Assembly: GCA_009809945.1 (NCBI GenBank)
Contig: WTPW01002090.1
Span: 1-64,000, forward strand
Direction of reading: 5' to 3'
Source of the DNA: Gigaspora margarita
Taxonomy: Eukaryota > Glomeromycota > Glomeromycetes > Diversisporales > Gigasporaceae
Length of the DNA stretch: 64,000 bases
Shown here: piece after piece, positions 25,011 to 35,368 of the stretch
Numbering within the stretch: position 1 is the stretch's first letter
How the letters are laid out: the number at the start of each line of letters is the position of its first letter
Made by a program: the position numbers and the translations under genes
The notes under the pieces: model-generated
What the model was told of the DNA's origin: nothing
Database searches by the model: none
The model's input: only the letters and a program-made list of their open reading frames with translations

Positions 25011-27036
25011 CAGTTGACCCTCTCAAAACTGATCCTGTCAAAACTGATAATCTGCTATAATCAGTTAGAAATTGATCCACCATACCTGTTCCATATTTAA
25101 TATCTGATAACCTGTTATTTCTGATATCTGATTGCCCTTACATCTATGTTTCTGATTTGTCACATGCATTGTATCCAATCAAATCGCATAAAATTACCTA
25201 AGATTTCATTGTAAAATTTTATATATAGTCGACAGTTTTGTACGCAATAACAGATAAGTAAAATTTCTCAAGCTGATAGTTTATTATTTATAGAGAGGTG
25301 AGTAACTGATTTTTTAATACTCTAGTGAACATAAAGTAAAATATAATTACTAAATGAAGATGATATTCTGGCTTTATATACATGCTAATAACTTATATTT
25401 TTTATTTACACAAATTGTAATTTAAAGATAGAAGAATGATCTAATTCAGCAGGTTTGTTAATATCATGAAGCTTCATACATCCAAATAAATGTGCATTTA
25501 AATTTAAATAATAGTGAGAACTTGGTAAATCAGTCAGTCAATCATCCTGTAGCAATCAGGTTACTGATCATGTGATTCCATAATGAAAAATAAAATATTA
25601 TTCGAGAGATTATTCGAGAGAGACATGTTAGATTTGGCGAGTAGTTAATAAAGGAATGTGATTTATAATATTTATGGTTAGGTATTTTATTATTTAGAAA
25701 AGTTGGAACTTGATTATTGTTCCCAAAGAGCCAGATGGCTTTATTTATAATTATTAAAAATCTATTTTTACATGTTAGGATCATAAGTATCTTTAATATC
25801 TTCTATAAACCCAATATCTGCTATATATTTGATATCCTTAATATCATCATGATCCTTGATATCACCCATATCTGAGGTATCCAGGGAATTCGCAAGTTCT
25901 GGGAAATCTGGCTGGCAAGCCCAAATTTGTTGATACCTAAGATCACAAGGCACATGTCAGTATACCAAAAAGAGGTCTATACATATGTAAATATAGGGAC
26001 TGCAGGGGCAAGGGCTGCAGGTCACATTTCTGGTCTCACAACCAGTGTTTAAAATTGGATTTTAAAATTTTATGCAGAATACATTAAATACTTTAGCAAA
26101 AATTGTGGAATTTGCATATTAATCTGCGGATTACATTTTTAATTAATAATACATTTGCAGAAAATTAGTTTAATATGCGGAAAATAAAATTTTTTGTCAC
26201 TATGCTTCATAGCTGTGCAAAGATTTTATGTTTAGTAATTACTGCTGTGAATAAGATATAGCTCATATAAAGTATCTTTAAGCATTAGCAATTCAATAAC
26301 ACATTTATTTTAATATTGACAAATCTGGCTCAAAAAATCTAATTGTTTATGGTAAATAGTTTCGCAAATTTGATTAATATTAAGTCCAAGAGATATCAGA
26401 ACAATTCGGGATAGTAAACAGTTAATAATGAGCATAATTGCTAAAAATTTCGAGAAGTATGGACATTACCTGCTAAGTTGCTAATAAAGTTACTAATGGG
26501 TTAAGTAATTAATGATAAATAATTAATGTCTACAGATTTACCCAATATTAAATCTGCGGAATAAAAAAATATCTATAATATGCGAAAAATCTGCGGAGCT
26601 TTTTTTTTACATTTGCAGAATCCGCATATATTCTTAAAACCAAAATTGCGAATTAAATTTTTAGTCTGCGCTCTGCAGATTCTGCAGGCCAATTTTAAAC
26701 ACTGCTTACAACAAATATAAAAGATGGTAAAATTTATATTTCTGACTGATTACACATGAAGGATCTCTTGTAACTTAAAATTATTTATTTTTTTAAATAT
26801 ATTTTTATAATTAATGTACTGCTCTTCAGATCAATCGGGCATTTATATAATTGCGACAACTCTTGATTATAAATCATATCTAAACAAACCAGTATGTGTA
26901 TAAATGCATATTTGATTCTGCAATTTGATTTGTCAATTCATGATGGCATGTCATGTGATATTTGAAAATCTGATAACCTCTCTAAACTGGTGCTAAATCA
27001 GTTTACTGTGCCTACCAGTTTTGAGAGGGTCAACTG
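25011..27036. mobile_element. Pogo-like non-autonomous TIR element, 2 kb, host of a nested hAT MITE
   Basis: Perfect terminal inverted repeats CAGTTGACCCTCTCAAAACT with TA on both outer sides (25009-25010 and 27037-27038). CAGTTGACCC-type ends with TA duplication are known from pogo/Tigger elements. The interior has further subterminal CTGATAACCT-like and AATCTG words. No transposase is recognisable. The small minus-strand frame with DIKD-type repeats (25768-25953) comes from a GATATC(C/T)TTAATATC simple repeat. A second element is inserted at 26043-26704. Confidence 0.8.
26043..26704. mobile_element. hAT-like MITE packed with CTGCAG/TGCGGA words, nested
   Basis: Ends CAGTGTTTAAAATTGG and CCAATTTTAAACACTG are perfect inverted repeats. 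Flanking 8-mers are CTCACAAC (26035-26042) and CTTACAAC (26705-26712), one mismatch, as expected for an old hAT target duplication. The interior holds many direct and inverted variants of ATCTGCGGA, TTTGCAGAA, TATGCGGAAAA and CTGCAGATTCTGCAG. No coding region. It lies inside the pogo-like element, so it is the younger insertion. Confidence 0.85.
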
Positions 27037-27104
27037 TATTTTATTATTTTTTAATTACTTATTAAATAAAAATGAAATTAAAATTTAATTTTATATATAA
27101 TGCA

Positions 27105-27762
27105 NNNNNNNNNNNNNNNNNNNNNNNNNNNNNNNNNNNNNNNNNNNNNNNNNNNNNNNNNNNNNNNNNNNNNNNNNNNNNNNNNNNNNNNNNNNNNNNN
27201 NNNNNNNNNNNNNNNNNNNNNNNNNNNNNNNNNNNNNNNNNNNNNNNNNNNNNNNNNNNNNNNNNNNNNNNNNNNNNNNNNNNNNNNNNNNNNNNNNNNN
27301 NNNNNNNNNNNNNNNNNNNNNNNNNNNNNNNNNNNNNNNNNNNNNNNNNNNNNNNNNNNNNNNNNNNNNNNNNNNNNNNNNNNNNNNNNNNNNNNNNNNN
27401 NNNNNNNNNNNNNNNNNNNNNNNNNNNNNNNNNNNNNNNNNNNNNNNNNNNNNNNNNNNNNNNNNNNNNNNNNNNNNNNNNNNNNNNNNNNNNNNNNNNN
27501 NNNNNNNNNNNNNNNNNNNNNNNNNNNNNNNNNNNNNNNNNNNNNNNNNNNNNNNNNNNNNNNNNNNNNNNNNNNNNNNNNNNNNNNNNNNNNNNNNNNN
27601 NNNNNNNNNNNNNNNNNNNNNNNNNNNNNNNNNNNNNNNNNNNNNNNNNNNNNNNNNNNNNNNNNNNNNNNNNNNNNNNNNNNNNNNNNNNNNNNNNNNN
27701 NNNNNNNNNNNNNNNNNNNNNNNNNNNNNNNNNNNNNNNNNNNNNNNNNNNNNNNNNNNNNN
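27105..27762. other. Assembly gap (658 N)
   Basis: Unknown bases. The long frames spanning it are artefacts. The right border carries short TTAGGG-like words (27821-27848), so the gap may be collapsed repeat. Confidence 0.99.
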
Positions 27763-27820
27763 GACCTATTTTGATACAAATTTTTTAAAAATTTTTGGGG
27801 GTAATTTTGTCAGTTTTTTT

Positions 27821-27848
27821 TTAGGGTTGGGTTAGGGTTTAGGGTTAG
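27821..27848. repeat. Short TTAGGG-like tract
   Basis: TTAGGGTTGGGTTAGGG continues into TTTAGGGTTAG. Similar short tracts occur near 14500 and 14570, 13768, 19990, 29279, 38418 and 63210. It is too short and too mixed to be a telomere. Confidence 0.7.
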
Positions 27849-28019
27849 AATTGATTATTAAAGAGTATATGTGGATTTTAGCAGGGTATATAATTTCAAA
27901 TCGCGACCCCAACTTTCAGCATCAGCCATTTTCAGCATCAGCTGTGACACTAATTATTGTTGGTTATTCAAATCTTCTAGATTATTTAAAAATGATTTTT
28001 GACTAAATAATTATAGTTA

Positions 28020-28361
28020 CAGTCAGACCTCTATAAATGCAACCTTCATAAATGCAATACCTCCCTAAATGCATGTTTTTGCCTTGTCTGTAAAAAATTA
28101 TTAGTGATAAATGCACGTTCTATATTCTGTAAATGAATGTTCTTCCAAATAATTTTCTATATCATGCTACCTTTCTAAATGCACATAGCCAATCAAATAT
28201 TAGTATTTAAGCTAGGTTATACAGTTTTTAGTAGAAGTTATGCAAACTTAATAATCTAATCTTTAAAGCTGCAATTTAATTGGCTCTTCCTAAATGCAAA
28301 ACCTCTCTAAATGCATGTTGTAGACTTGTCTGTACATGTTGCATTTATGGAGGTTTGACTG
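28020..28361. mobile_element. MITE with CAGTCAGACCTC ends and TA duplication
   Basis: Left CAGTCAGACCTCTATAAATG and right CATTTATGGAGGTTTGACTG are inverted repeats bordered by TA (28018-28019 and 28362-28363). The interior repeats the word CTAAATGCA(T/C)G several times. Relatives: 59127-59501 and the worn copy at 24040-24265. Pogo or Tc1-like ends, no transposase. Confidence 0.85.
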
Positions 28362-28805
28362 TATTTGGAAATTACTATAGTTATTTGAGTTATTGTTATT
28401 TTGCATATAGAATTAATATCCTATTGGTTATAAAAACCTGTGTAATGCTTTTTATAATTCAATTGCATACTTTTTAACTTGTGAATTAAAAATATTGTTA
28501 TCCTATATTCATTTTTTAAAAGATAGTAGGTAACTAGAATAACCTTAGACAGTAAACACTTTATATAACCTTACTGTTAACTATAACCTTACTTGTTACT
28601 ATAATTTATTTAAGTCAGAAGAGCATTTTTACAAAACTTAACAAAACAGATTTAAAGCAATTTTCAATTACAAAAGAGGCTAAAATTAAAAGTATATAAG
28701 GATACTAGTAATTGTTTAATTTGTGTTATAAATAATTGTATTTATTAGTGAAAAAGTATGAAGACTTGAAGTTGAACTTGGAGTTCATATTTGCTGCTTT
28801 TATAC

Positions 28806-29005
28806 TAGTATTCCTATAAACTAAACGAACCTAAACCTATATTGAGTTCAGGTTTAGTTTGAAGATTAAACTGAACCCAAACTGAACTATTTTTAAAAAT
28901 TATATTCAGGTTCAGTTCAAATTTGAACTTTTATTATTGGTTCAGGTTCAGGTTCAGTTCAGGTTGAACATTCATGAACATGTTCAAGTTTGAATAGGAT
29001 TAGTA
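28806..29005. mobile_element. Array of GGTTCAG/CTGAACC words, probable hAT-like element
   Basis: GGTTCAGGTTCAGGTTCAG and CTGAACCCAAACTGAAC, with GTTCATGAAC palindromes, fill about 200 bp. The ends TAGTATTCCTAT and ATAGGATTAGTA are loosely inverted. I could not find an 8 bp target duplication, so the limits are approximate. Confidence 0.55.
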
Positions 29006-29035
29006 CAAATAGAGTAAATAGTTCCTACCTATGAC

Positions 29036-29210
29036 TAGAGTTGCAAGTGAAACAAATCTTTAATGGAGCACCGTGATGCACCAAGACTGGTGCACCAAAA
29101 CTAGTGCACTGATAATTATAAAAAACTCAAATCTTCAACGGTGCACTGATGGTGCACCATGGTGCACCGGATGGTCCTGGTGAAACTAACTAGTTTCACC
29201 AACAACTCTA
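29036..29210. mobile_element. Small hAT-like MITE packed with GGTGCACC words
   Basis: Ends TAGAGTTGCAAGTGAAAC and GTTTCACCAACAACTCTA are inverted, and the element is flanked by a perfect 8 bp duplication CCTATGAC (29028-29035 and 29211-29218), the hAT signature. The 175 bp body holds about seven variants of GGTGCACC in both orientations (GATGCACC, AGTGCACT, GGTGCACC). No coding capacity. The intact duplication suggests a younger insertion than the neighbours. Confidence 0.92.
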
Positions 29211-29794
29211 CCTATGACATATATATATATGTAATACACATATATATATGTTGTAAGTGGGAACAAAATTTTTAAGGTTAGGGTTAGGATTTTTACTATA
29301 ATTTTTCGAACATTAATGTTTATAGCTTGTGTGCAATGATGCTTTGCAGCATTGTAGGTACAAGGAGTCATAGAAAGATTTTAGCACAATAGTTCCTAAT
29401 AATTTAAAATGTATTTAAGATCTGAGATTTCACACTACTGCTATGAGAGCAGACTTGGTCTCAGAATATGATTTGGACTATGATATCTTAGTTATAGTTT
29501 TAGTTTTATAATAAGAATCAGATTTTCTGTGTGTTTAGTATATATTCATTGTATTCTTTTATTAGTTATTTATTATTATTCAATTTTCTTTATTAATATT
29601 ATTATAATAAATTATCCCACTATGTTTAATTAATTACATCATATATATCTTATTTAAATCCTGACTCAAATTAATTCTCATAATATCATAAACCCATGTA
29701 CAATCATTATAAATTTAATCCAAGTGAATTATTAGAGTTAAATTGGATCTGATTTAGTAGTTAGATTGTACAAACATGTGTGCAATGTATAATC

Positions 29795-29878
29795 AGATTC
29801 TGGGTCTGACCCACCACATATCAAACCCAATCTGGGTTTGACCCAACCCAACCCAACCTGGGTTGAACCCAGGTTGAT
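29795..29878. repeat. Array of GACCC/GGGTC words, left part
   Basis: TCTGGGTCTGACCC, AATCTGGGTTTGACCC, AACCCAACCCAACCTGGGTT and GAACCCAGGTT form a dense direct and inverted array. With the array at 30759-30890 it probably formed one element, now split by insertions at 29881-30170 and 30196-30758. Confidence 0.6.
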
Positions 29879-29880
29879 AA

Positions 29881-30170
29881 TAGTTGCTATATAGTAAAGT
29901 CTAAATTTTACTATGTAAATTGATAATGCCTACTTAAGTAAACTTGTTTGGAAGAGCAAAATGTATATACACTAAAATTTTATTCAAATTAGAGAACATT
30001 TTATTATTTAACTTTTAATTTTTACATTCAATGAAAAAATTATAACTTTTTATAAAATATATTTGATGAATATAAAATTAAAAGTCAAATAATAAAAACT
30101 TCTCCAAGTTTACTTAAGCAAGTTTTATCAATTTATATAGTAAAATTTTGACTTTAATATATAGCGACTA
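29881..30170. mobile_element. MITE, AGTTGCTATATAGTAAAG family, copy 3
   Basis: Left TAGTTGCTATATAGTAAAGT and right ACTTTAATATATAGCGACTA are inverted repeats with the same interior words as copies 1 and 2. It sits inside the GACCC-word array. Confidence 0.8.
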
Positions 30171-30195
30171 CTTGCGATCATTGTATATAATCTGA

Positions 30196-30758
30196 TAGAG
30201 GTCTGATCTGATGAATGTTTTATTCAAATATTCACTGAATGTTTGAATATTTGAAAATATAAAATTTTCACCAAATGAATATTTGAATATTTAAAATTTT
30301 TACTAAATATATTTATTGAATATTCATTGAATATATATATATTAAAAGTAGCAAATTTTAATATTAATAAACAAATATAATTGGCTAATTTTTGTATAAT
30401 AAATTCTAATTAGTTAAAAAATATATATAACTAATTTTTAATACCAAATTTTTAAATATATATAAACTTTAAAATATTATAACTTTTATAATTATAAATT
30501 AAATAAATATCTATTTCAACAAAATTGTAGCTTTGGATTAAGAAAACAGATTTTTTAAAGAGAATTTTTTAAAATTATTTGTTTTTGAATTATACTACTT
30601 TATTTTTTTTATATTTAGTACTATATATTTAATATTCAATGAATATTTAGTGAATATTCATTGAATATTTTCAAAATTTTTGAATGAATATTTGAATATT
30701 AAAAAGATTGACCAAATGAATATCCGAATACAAAATTTTTGACCAGATAAGACCTCTA
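30196..30758. mobile_element. hAT-like MITE packed with GAATATTC words, nested
   Basis: Ends TAGAGGTCTGATCTG and the reverse complement of CAGATAAGACCTCTA, flanked by a perfect 8 bp duplication TAATCTGA (30188-30195 and 30759-30766). The terminal thirds are filled with GAATATTC, ATTGAATATT and TTTGAATATTT variants in both orientations; the centre is plain AT-rich DNA. It is inserted in the GACCC-word array, whose sequence resumes as ...TAATCTGA then CCCAGATCTGACC. Confidence 0.9.
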
Positions 30759-30890
30759 TAATCTGACCCAGATCTGACCTGACCCAGGTTTTCACTAACC
30801 CAGATCTGACCTGACCCATGTTTGATCTGACCTGACCCGATCCAGGTTGGGTCAGACCTGAGTTAGATTTGGTCAGACCCAACTTAGCTA
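30759..30890. repeat. Array of GACCC/GGGTC words, right part
   Basis: Repeated GATCTGACCTGACCC and GGTTGGGTCAGACCTGAG in both directions, ending near AAAACCCCTA at 30890-30899, which looks like a hAT right end (TAGGGGTTTT reversed). The matching left end was not found. A short minus-strand frame rich in SGLVKTW-type repeats is a by-product. Confidence 0.6.
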
Positions 30891-30919
30891 AAACCCCTAT
30901 AGTACACATGGCTTAGTAA

Positions 30920-32025
30920 ATTTCTAATTTAAAAAAATTTTAGTTCCAAAGCCTTACTGCTTATAAAATACAGTTACTGTCATGTATAAAAATTTTTTTA
31001 AAAAAATGTTTTTTTATTCTTATCTTTTTTTTACTATACACTTTTTTTTTTATAGTCTAGTCATTTTACTATGTTGTCATTGGTATTATTTTTTGAAGCT
31101 TTCAGTGTTACCAGTGTTATCATTGTAGAGTTATTGCCATTGTAGAGTTATCACCATTGTGGAGCTATCACCATTGTGGAGTTATCAACATTGTGGTGTA
31201 ATAAGGAATCATTTGTTAGGTTTTTAAGTTAGGATTAGTATTTAAAAGGCTTGGATTGTTGAATTGATAGGATAAAATACTAATATTATTTAATAAAATA
31301 AGGTATAAACCCCTAGTTACAAAAGAAGCATAGAAGAATTTGGTCGAAGTTTAGAACTTTTTAGTTACTATAAGTTTGTATTCTGTTCTTTGTTTTCTAT
31401 TTTTTTAATTATTAAATAAGAAACTAATTTTGGCTTGTTTTAAAACTTATTAAGACAATGATTAAAAATAATTATAAATTGGATAGATTTAGAGCCAAAG
31501 AATAGGCTAAATATATGCTTTTTTCAAAGCAGGCTTTGGGTCTGTCTATATGTCTCCCATGCAGCTCAAATTTTTAAAAATTAATATATTATACTTTATA
31601 TATTTTTTAAACTAATATATAGGTATTTTATGCTGAGTCCAATTCGACAGATGTAACTTATTTATATATTATTTTTAAATAGATTAAAGTTATAATATAT
31701 ATTATGTATGTATATTATTCAAATAATAAATAATAAAATGTAATATAATTTTAATATATATTATTAGAAACAAATTATTCATTTTCTATTTTTGGTTCAA
31801 ACCAAAAATTTTATTTTTGTGATTTTTTTTTTCAAGTTGACAATAAGGTCAACAGACAAAAGGAAGCCTAAGTAGTGATGCAATGATATCACAATTACAT
31901 AGGCAATCCTGATAGTAACAAGAAAAGGCCAGTATATGCACCTTCCTAACGATAATGCTACAAAGTAATTTAATAAGTTACTGGTTTGGGATATTATGAT
32001 ACAGCTACTAATATAACTGTAATTA
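30920..32025. other. AT-rich DNA, no gene seen
   Basis: Contains a small four-copy tandem repeat of GTTATCACCATTGTGGAG type (about 31105-31200, near 17 bp per unit). Nothing else is recognisable. Confidence 0.5.
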
Positions 32026-32029
32026 TATA

Positions 32030-32454
32030 CAGTGTTTAAAATTCAAATTCAAAATTATGTTCTTGAACGAACTAAATTTAGAATATTAATGTTCTCAAAA
32101 AATTTTAATGTTCTCATTATATAGAATTTTATTTTTTAAATATGTATATATTTTTATTGTATAAACCTATCATGGACTTTTAAGTAAAGTTATAGACAAT
32201 GGCTTTCTGATTTTAATAGTACTTAGAATATTTAAACTGGTTGAAATGATCATGTGATATAACTTATTTAACTTTTTGCAACTATAAATCTTTTTTTCAA
32301 ATATGTAAAAAAAAACTAATACTAATAATATTTTGAGAACATTTTATTAGTACAAAATGTTCTCAAATAAGAGAACATTATTTTGAATATTAATGTTCTT
32401 AAAAAAAGTTTAGTGTTCTCATGAGAACATGAGAACATCAAATTTTAAACACTG
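32030..32454. mobile_element. hAT-like MITE packed with GTTCTC/GAGAAC words
   Basis: Ends CAGTGTTTAAAATT and AATTTTAAACACTG are inverted and nearly the same as those of 26043-26704. Flanking 8-mers ATTATATA and ATTATGCA agree at six positions. The interior bears about nine copies of ATGTTCTC or GAGAACAT, including ATGAGAACATGAGAACAT near the right end. The word differs from that of 26043-26704 although the termini are shared. Confidence 0.8.
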
Positions 32455-33059
32455 ATTATGCATAATCTGGATCCAAAATATATTTAATAATAATGTTTAA
32501 TTAAATATATTTCTAAACAAAAAATGCTGCAAGTTGTTAAGAATAGAGTATACCCAATATTAATTACTTGTAAATCACTTGTAAATCATGTGATTTGATT
32601 GGCTAGTTTCGCATTGTCACACACAAAATTTATTTATCACTCACAAAGTTTATTAATTTGGTAAGTAAATTTTTAACATACCAACTTAGTTAATATAGTT
32701 ATTTTAATATTTTGATAAAACAAGTATTCAAAAACAGGTTTAGTAATATGTTATAATGTTATATTTATTTTTATATAACTTATCCATAGTAATTGTATTG
32801 TGTAATCTGATTTACATAGTAGAGTCATAATTAGTATTATAAAAAATGATCTATCTATACTCTACTCTTAAATGAAAAAAAGCTGTTAAACATCAAATTA
32901 CAAAAACATAAATGAGCAGCATATTCAGTGGTGCAAAAACTTGAAGTTGTTATATATACAAAACAATATGGTCAAAATAAAACTGTAATTCACTTTGATC
33001 TTGATGCTTCTATAGTAGATGTTGGGTATTATAGTTATTATATTACATCATTGAATTTA

Positions 33060-33190
33060 TAGTACTGAAATCTTTTAAAGAAATTGCATGGCGAAATCTT
33101 TCAAAAAAATTGTGATTAACATGAAAACTTTCAAAAAATCAAAATCTTTTGAAAGATTTCGGTATGCATATCTTTCAAAAGATTTCAAAA
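33060..33190. repeat. Array of GAAATCTTTCAAAAGATTTC words
   Basis: CTTTTGAAAGATTTC, GAAATCTTTCAAA and ATCTTTCAAAAGATTTC alternate over ~120 bp. A related array sits at 35096-35147. Probable end of another hAT-like element, but no termini or target duplication were identified. Confidence 0.5.
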
Positions 33191-33284
33191 TAAAATTCAA
33201 AATATTGTGAAATAGGAAAAAAATGCAATTATCTAATTAATTATTCTATTTTGGAGACATAGAAGATAATATTTCACATATTAT

Positions 33285-33355
33285 TGTATAAATCTGCAAT
33301 GGTTTGCAATTTTTCACAATATTTTGCAAAATTTTCACAATTTATTATAAAATTT
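33285..33355. repeat. Array of TTTGCAA / TTTCACAA words
   Basis: GGTTTGCAATTTTTCACAAT and TTTTGCAAAATTTTCACAAT follow each other directly. Limits and origin are unclear. Confidence 0.4.
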
Positions 33356-33684
33356 TATACTTTTTTATTTATTACATTTTTAAATTAAATATATATTATT
33401 AATTAATATTTTATTATATATTATATTTTAATTATTATAATTCTTTACAGTATTATTTTTACATTATTATATATTTTATTAACTACTTTTACACTTCTTC
33501 ACACTAATTCTATTACTAATGTAGAAAAAAAAATAAAAATTAGCACCTATATACTTATTCTATTATTTTTGCTTCTTTGTTAACTATCGTATTAGCTTCA
33601 CTATTTCTTTTATTATCTTCATTTTGCTTTTTTTTCTAAATACTTTTTAAAAATAGTAGAAAAGTGAAAATAAAAAAAAACTAT

Positions 33685-34400
33685 TTTTCAGAAATAAGAG
33701 TTGGTGTTCTTGCAACTTATTATAAAAATTTAGTATTCATGCAAAGTACTAGAGAAGTTAAAATTGGCATTTTTTTAAAGTACCAGAAAGTCAGATTATA
33801 TTTTTCAAAGTTCTGAAGAAGTCAGAAATAAATAAAATAAAAAAATAAGTAAAAAAAAAAAAATTGAAAAAACAAAATATGTAAGCAAAACTTAATAAAA
33901 AAAAATAAAGACCTAAATTTTTATTTCTCTGAAGTAAGAGTTCATGTTCAGAAATTGCTGAAATCAAGTTAATTTTATAAAGTGCTAGATTAATGTTCTT
34001 GCAATATACTGAAAAGGTATGTATTTGTTTTCAAAGTGTTAAAAAAGTCTGAGTTGCATTTTCTTGCAAAATGCTGGGAAGTAAAGTTTTGTTCTTGCAA
34101 AGTGCTGAAATAAAATAAATTAATAAAAAAAATTTAAAAAATAAAAACAAAAAACAAAACAAAAAATAAATGAAGCAAAACTTTACAAACCCTTGCAAAA
34201 CCTTGTGAAAACTTGTACCTAACTAAATCATTTTCTAAAGAAGCATTCTTGAAAATTTCAAAATTGATAAAGAAATTAGTTGTGTGTCTTGCAGCCTGTC
34301 AAAAGTCTGAGTTGGCTTGCAAAGTCATATTGGTATTCTTTCCAAGTGCCAAAAAGTTGTAGGCTTTTTTGCAAAGGATTAATTGTAATATATAAAAAAA
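33685..34400. repeat. Degenerate minisatellite with GTTCTTGCAAAGTGCTGAA units
   Basis: Variants of the unit GTTCTTGCAAAGTGCTGAA followed by AAGTC(T/A)GA recur roughly every 45-70 bases, broken by A-rich stretches (for example 33830-33910, 34120-34180, 34390-34500). Unit boundaries drift, so it is old. Confidence 0.6.
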
Positions 34401-34557
34401 ATTAAAAAATAAATAAATAAAAACAAAAGAAAAAACAAAAAAAAAACAAAACTAAACTAAAAAAAACAATATAAACAAAGCAAAAGGAAAAAAAATTAAT
34501 ATAAAACTATATAGAAGATCAAATTTATAAACAAAAGATCTAATCTGATCTTGTAAT

Positions 34558-34811
34558 TAGGGTTCTGCAATTTGATTTGATCTTCAAATATTTGAATCAA
34601 ATATTTGATCAAATTCAAATTCAAATTTGACTATATTTGATTTGTTCAAATTCAAATCTGGCCAAATTTGATTTGATTTAACAAATATTTAATTTGATTT
34701 AAAAATTACTATTAAAAATTCAAATTCAAATCAAATTCAAATCCAAATATTTGAATCAAATCAAATTCAAATCAGGATCAATTTGATTTGATTTGAATTT
34801 GAGAATCCCTA
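34558..34811. mobile_element. hAT-like MITE packed with CAAATTTG/AAATTCAAAT words
   Basis: Ends TAGGGTTCTGCAATTTG and CAAATTTG-type sequence closing with TTGAGAATCCCTA are inverted, flanked by a perfect 8 bp duplication CTTGTAAT (34550-34557 and 34812-34819). Nearly the entire 254 bp body is built of AAATTCAAAT, TTTGATTTG, ATATTTGAATC and CAAATTTG in both orientations. Confidence 0.92.
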
Positions 34812-34934
34812 CTTGTAATACAGAGTTTGTAGATTAATTTTGATACATAATACAAAATTTTGAAGTATTTTGAAAATATAGTCCAATGCATCCTTGGCAT
34901 AACCCAGGTTATATATCTACTAATCCAGCCAATC

Positions 34935-35150
34935 CAGCCAGTTCTAAAATATTTTGAAATATTTCAATTACAAAATATTTCAAAAATTATTTCAAATTTA
35001 CTTTCAAAATATTTTGAAAACATTTTCAAAATATTTTGAAACCTGAAATATTTCAAAATATATTTTGAAATATTTTGAAATATATTGCAATATGCTAAAT
35101 CTTTTGAAAAATTTTGTAGTAATGCAAGATCTTTTGAAAGATTTTGTATA
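34935..35150. repeat. Array of GAAATATTTC / AAATATTTTGAAA words
   Basis: Dense direct and inverted copies of AAAATATTTTGAAA, GAAATATTTCAAA and, at the right, CTTTTGAAAGATTTTG. The minus-strand frame running through it (repeated YF-ISKYF-like residues) is a by-product. Ends not identified. Confidence 0.6.
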
Positions 35151-35169
35151 TTTATTTTGCTGATGCCTA

Positions 35170-35368
35170 TATCTGAACCTGAACATGTTCATGAACTTAG
35201 AACTGAACCTGAATTGAACTTTTACTCAAGTTTGGATTCAGTTCAGATTTGAAAAATTGTGAGTTCATGTTTGGTTCAAGTTCAAAGCTAGCAGAATTCT
35301 TGGTTCAGGTTCAGGTTCAAGTTCAGGTTCAGCTGAACCTGGACTGAACCAGACACGAATCTCAGAAC
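35170..35368. repeat. Second array of GGTTCAG/CTGAACC words
   Basis: CTGAACCTGAACATGTTCAT, GGTTCAGGTTCAGGTTCAAG and CAGCTGAACCTGGACTGAAC fill about 200 bp, the same word as at 28806-29005, so both belong to one family. Possible right end AGAACACTA at 35366-35373. No target duplication found. Confidence 0.6.

Noticed and set aside
25768-25953. DIKD-repeat frame as the C-terminus of a pogo transposase
   Set aside because: The frame is produced by a GATATC/TTAATATC simple repeat and no upstream transposase motifs (HTH or DDD) could be found.
27072-27788. Three long open frames of 224-238 codons
   Set aside because: They run through the 658-base assembly gap; apart from a few codons at the borders they are unknown bases.
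27821-27848. Telomere or chromosome end
   Set aside because: The TTAGGG-like run is under 30 bases, interrupted, and lies in the middle of the window beside an assembly gap.
33685-34400. CRISPR-like spaced repeats
   Set aside because: Units and spacers vary in length and sequence and the genome is eukaryotic; a degenerate minisatellite explains it.
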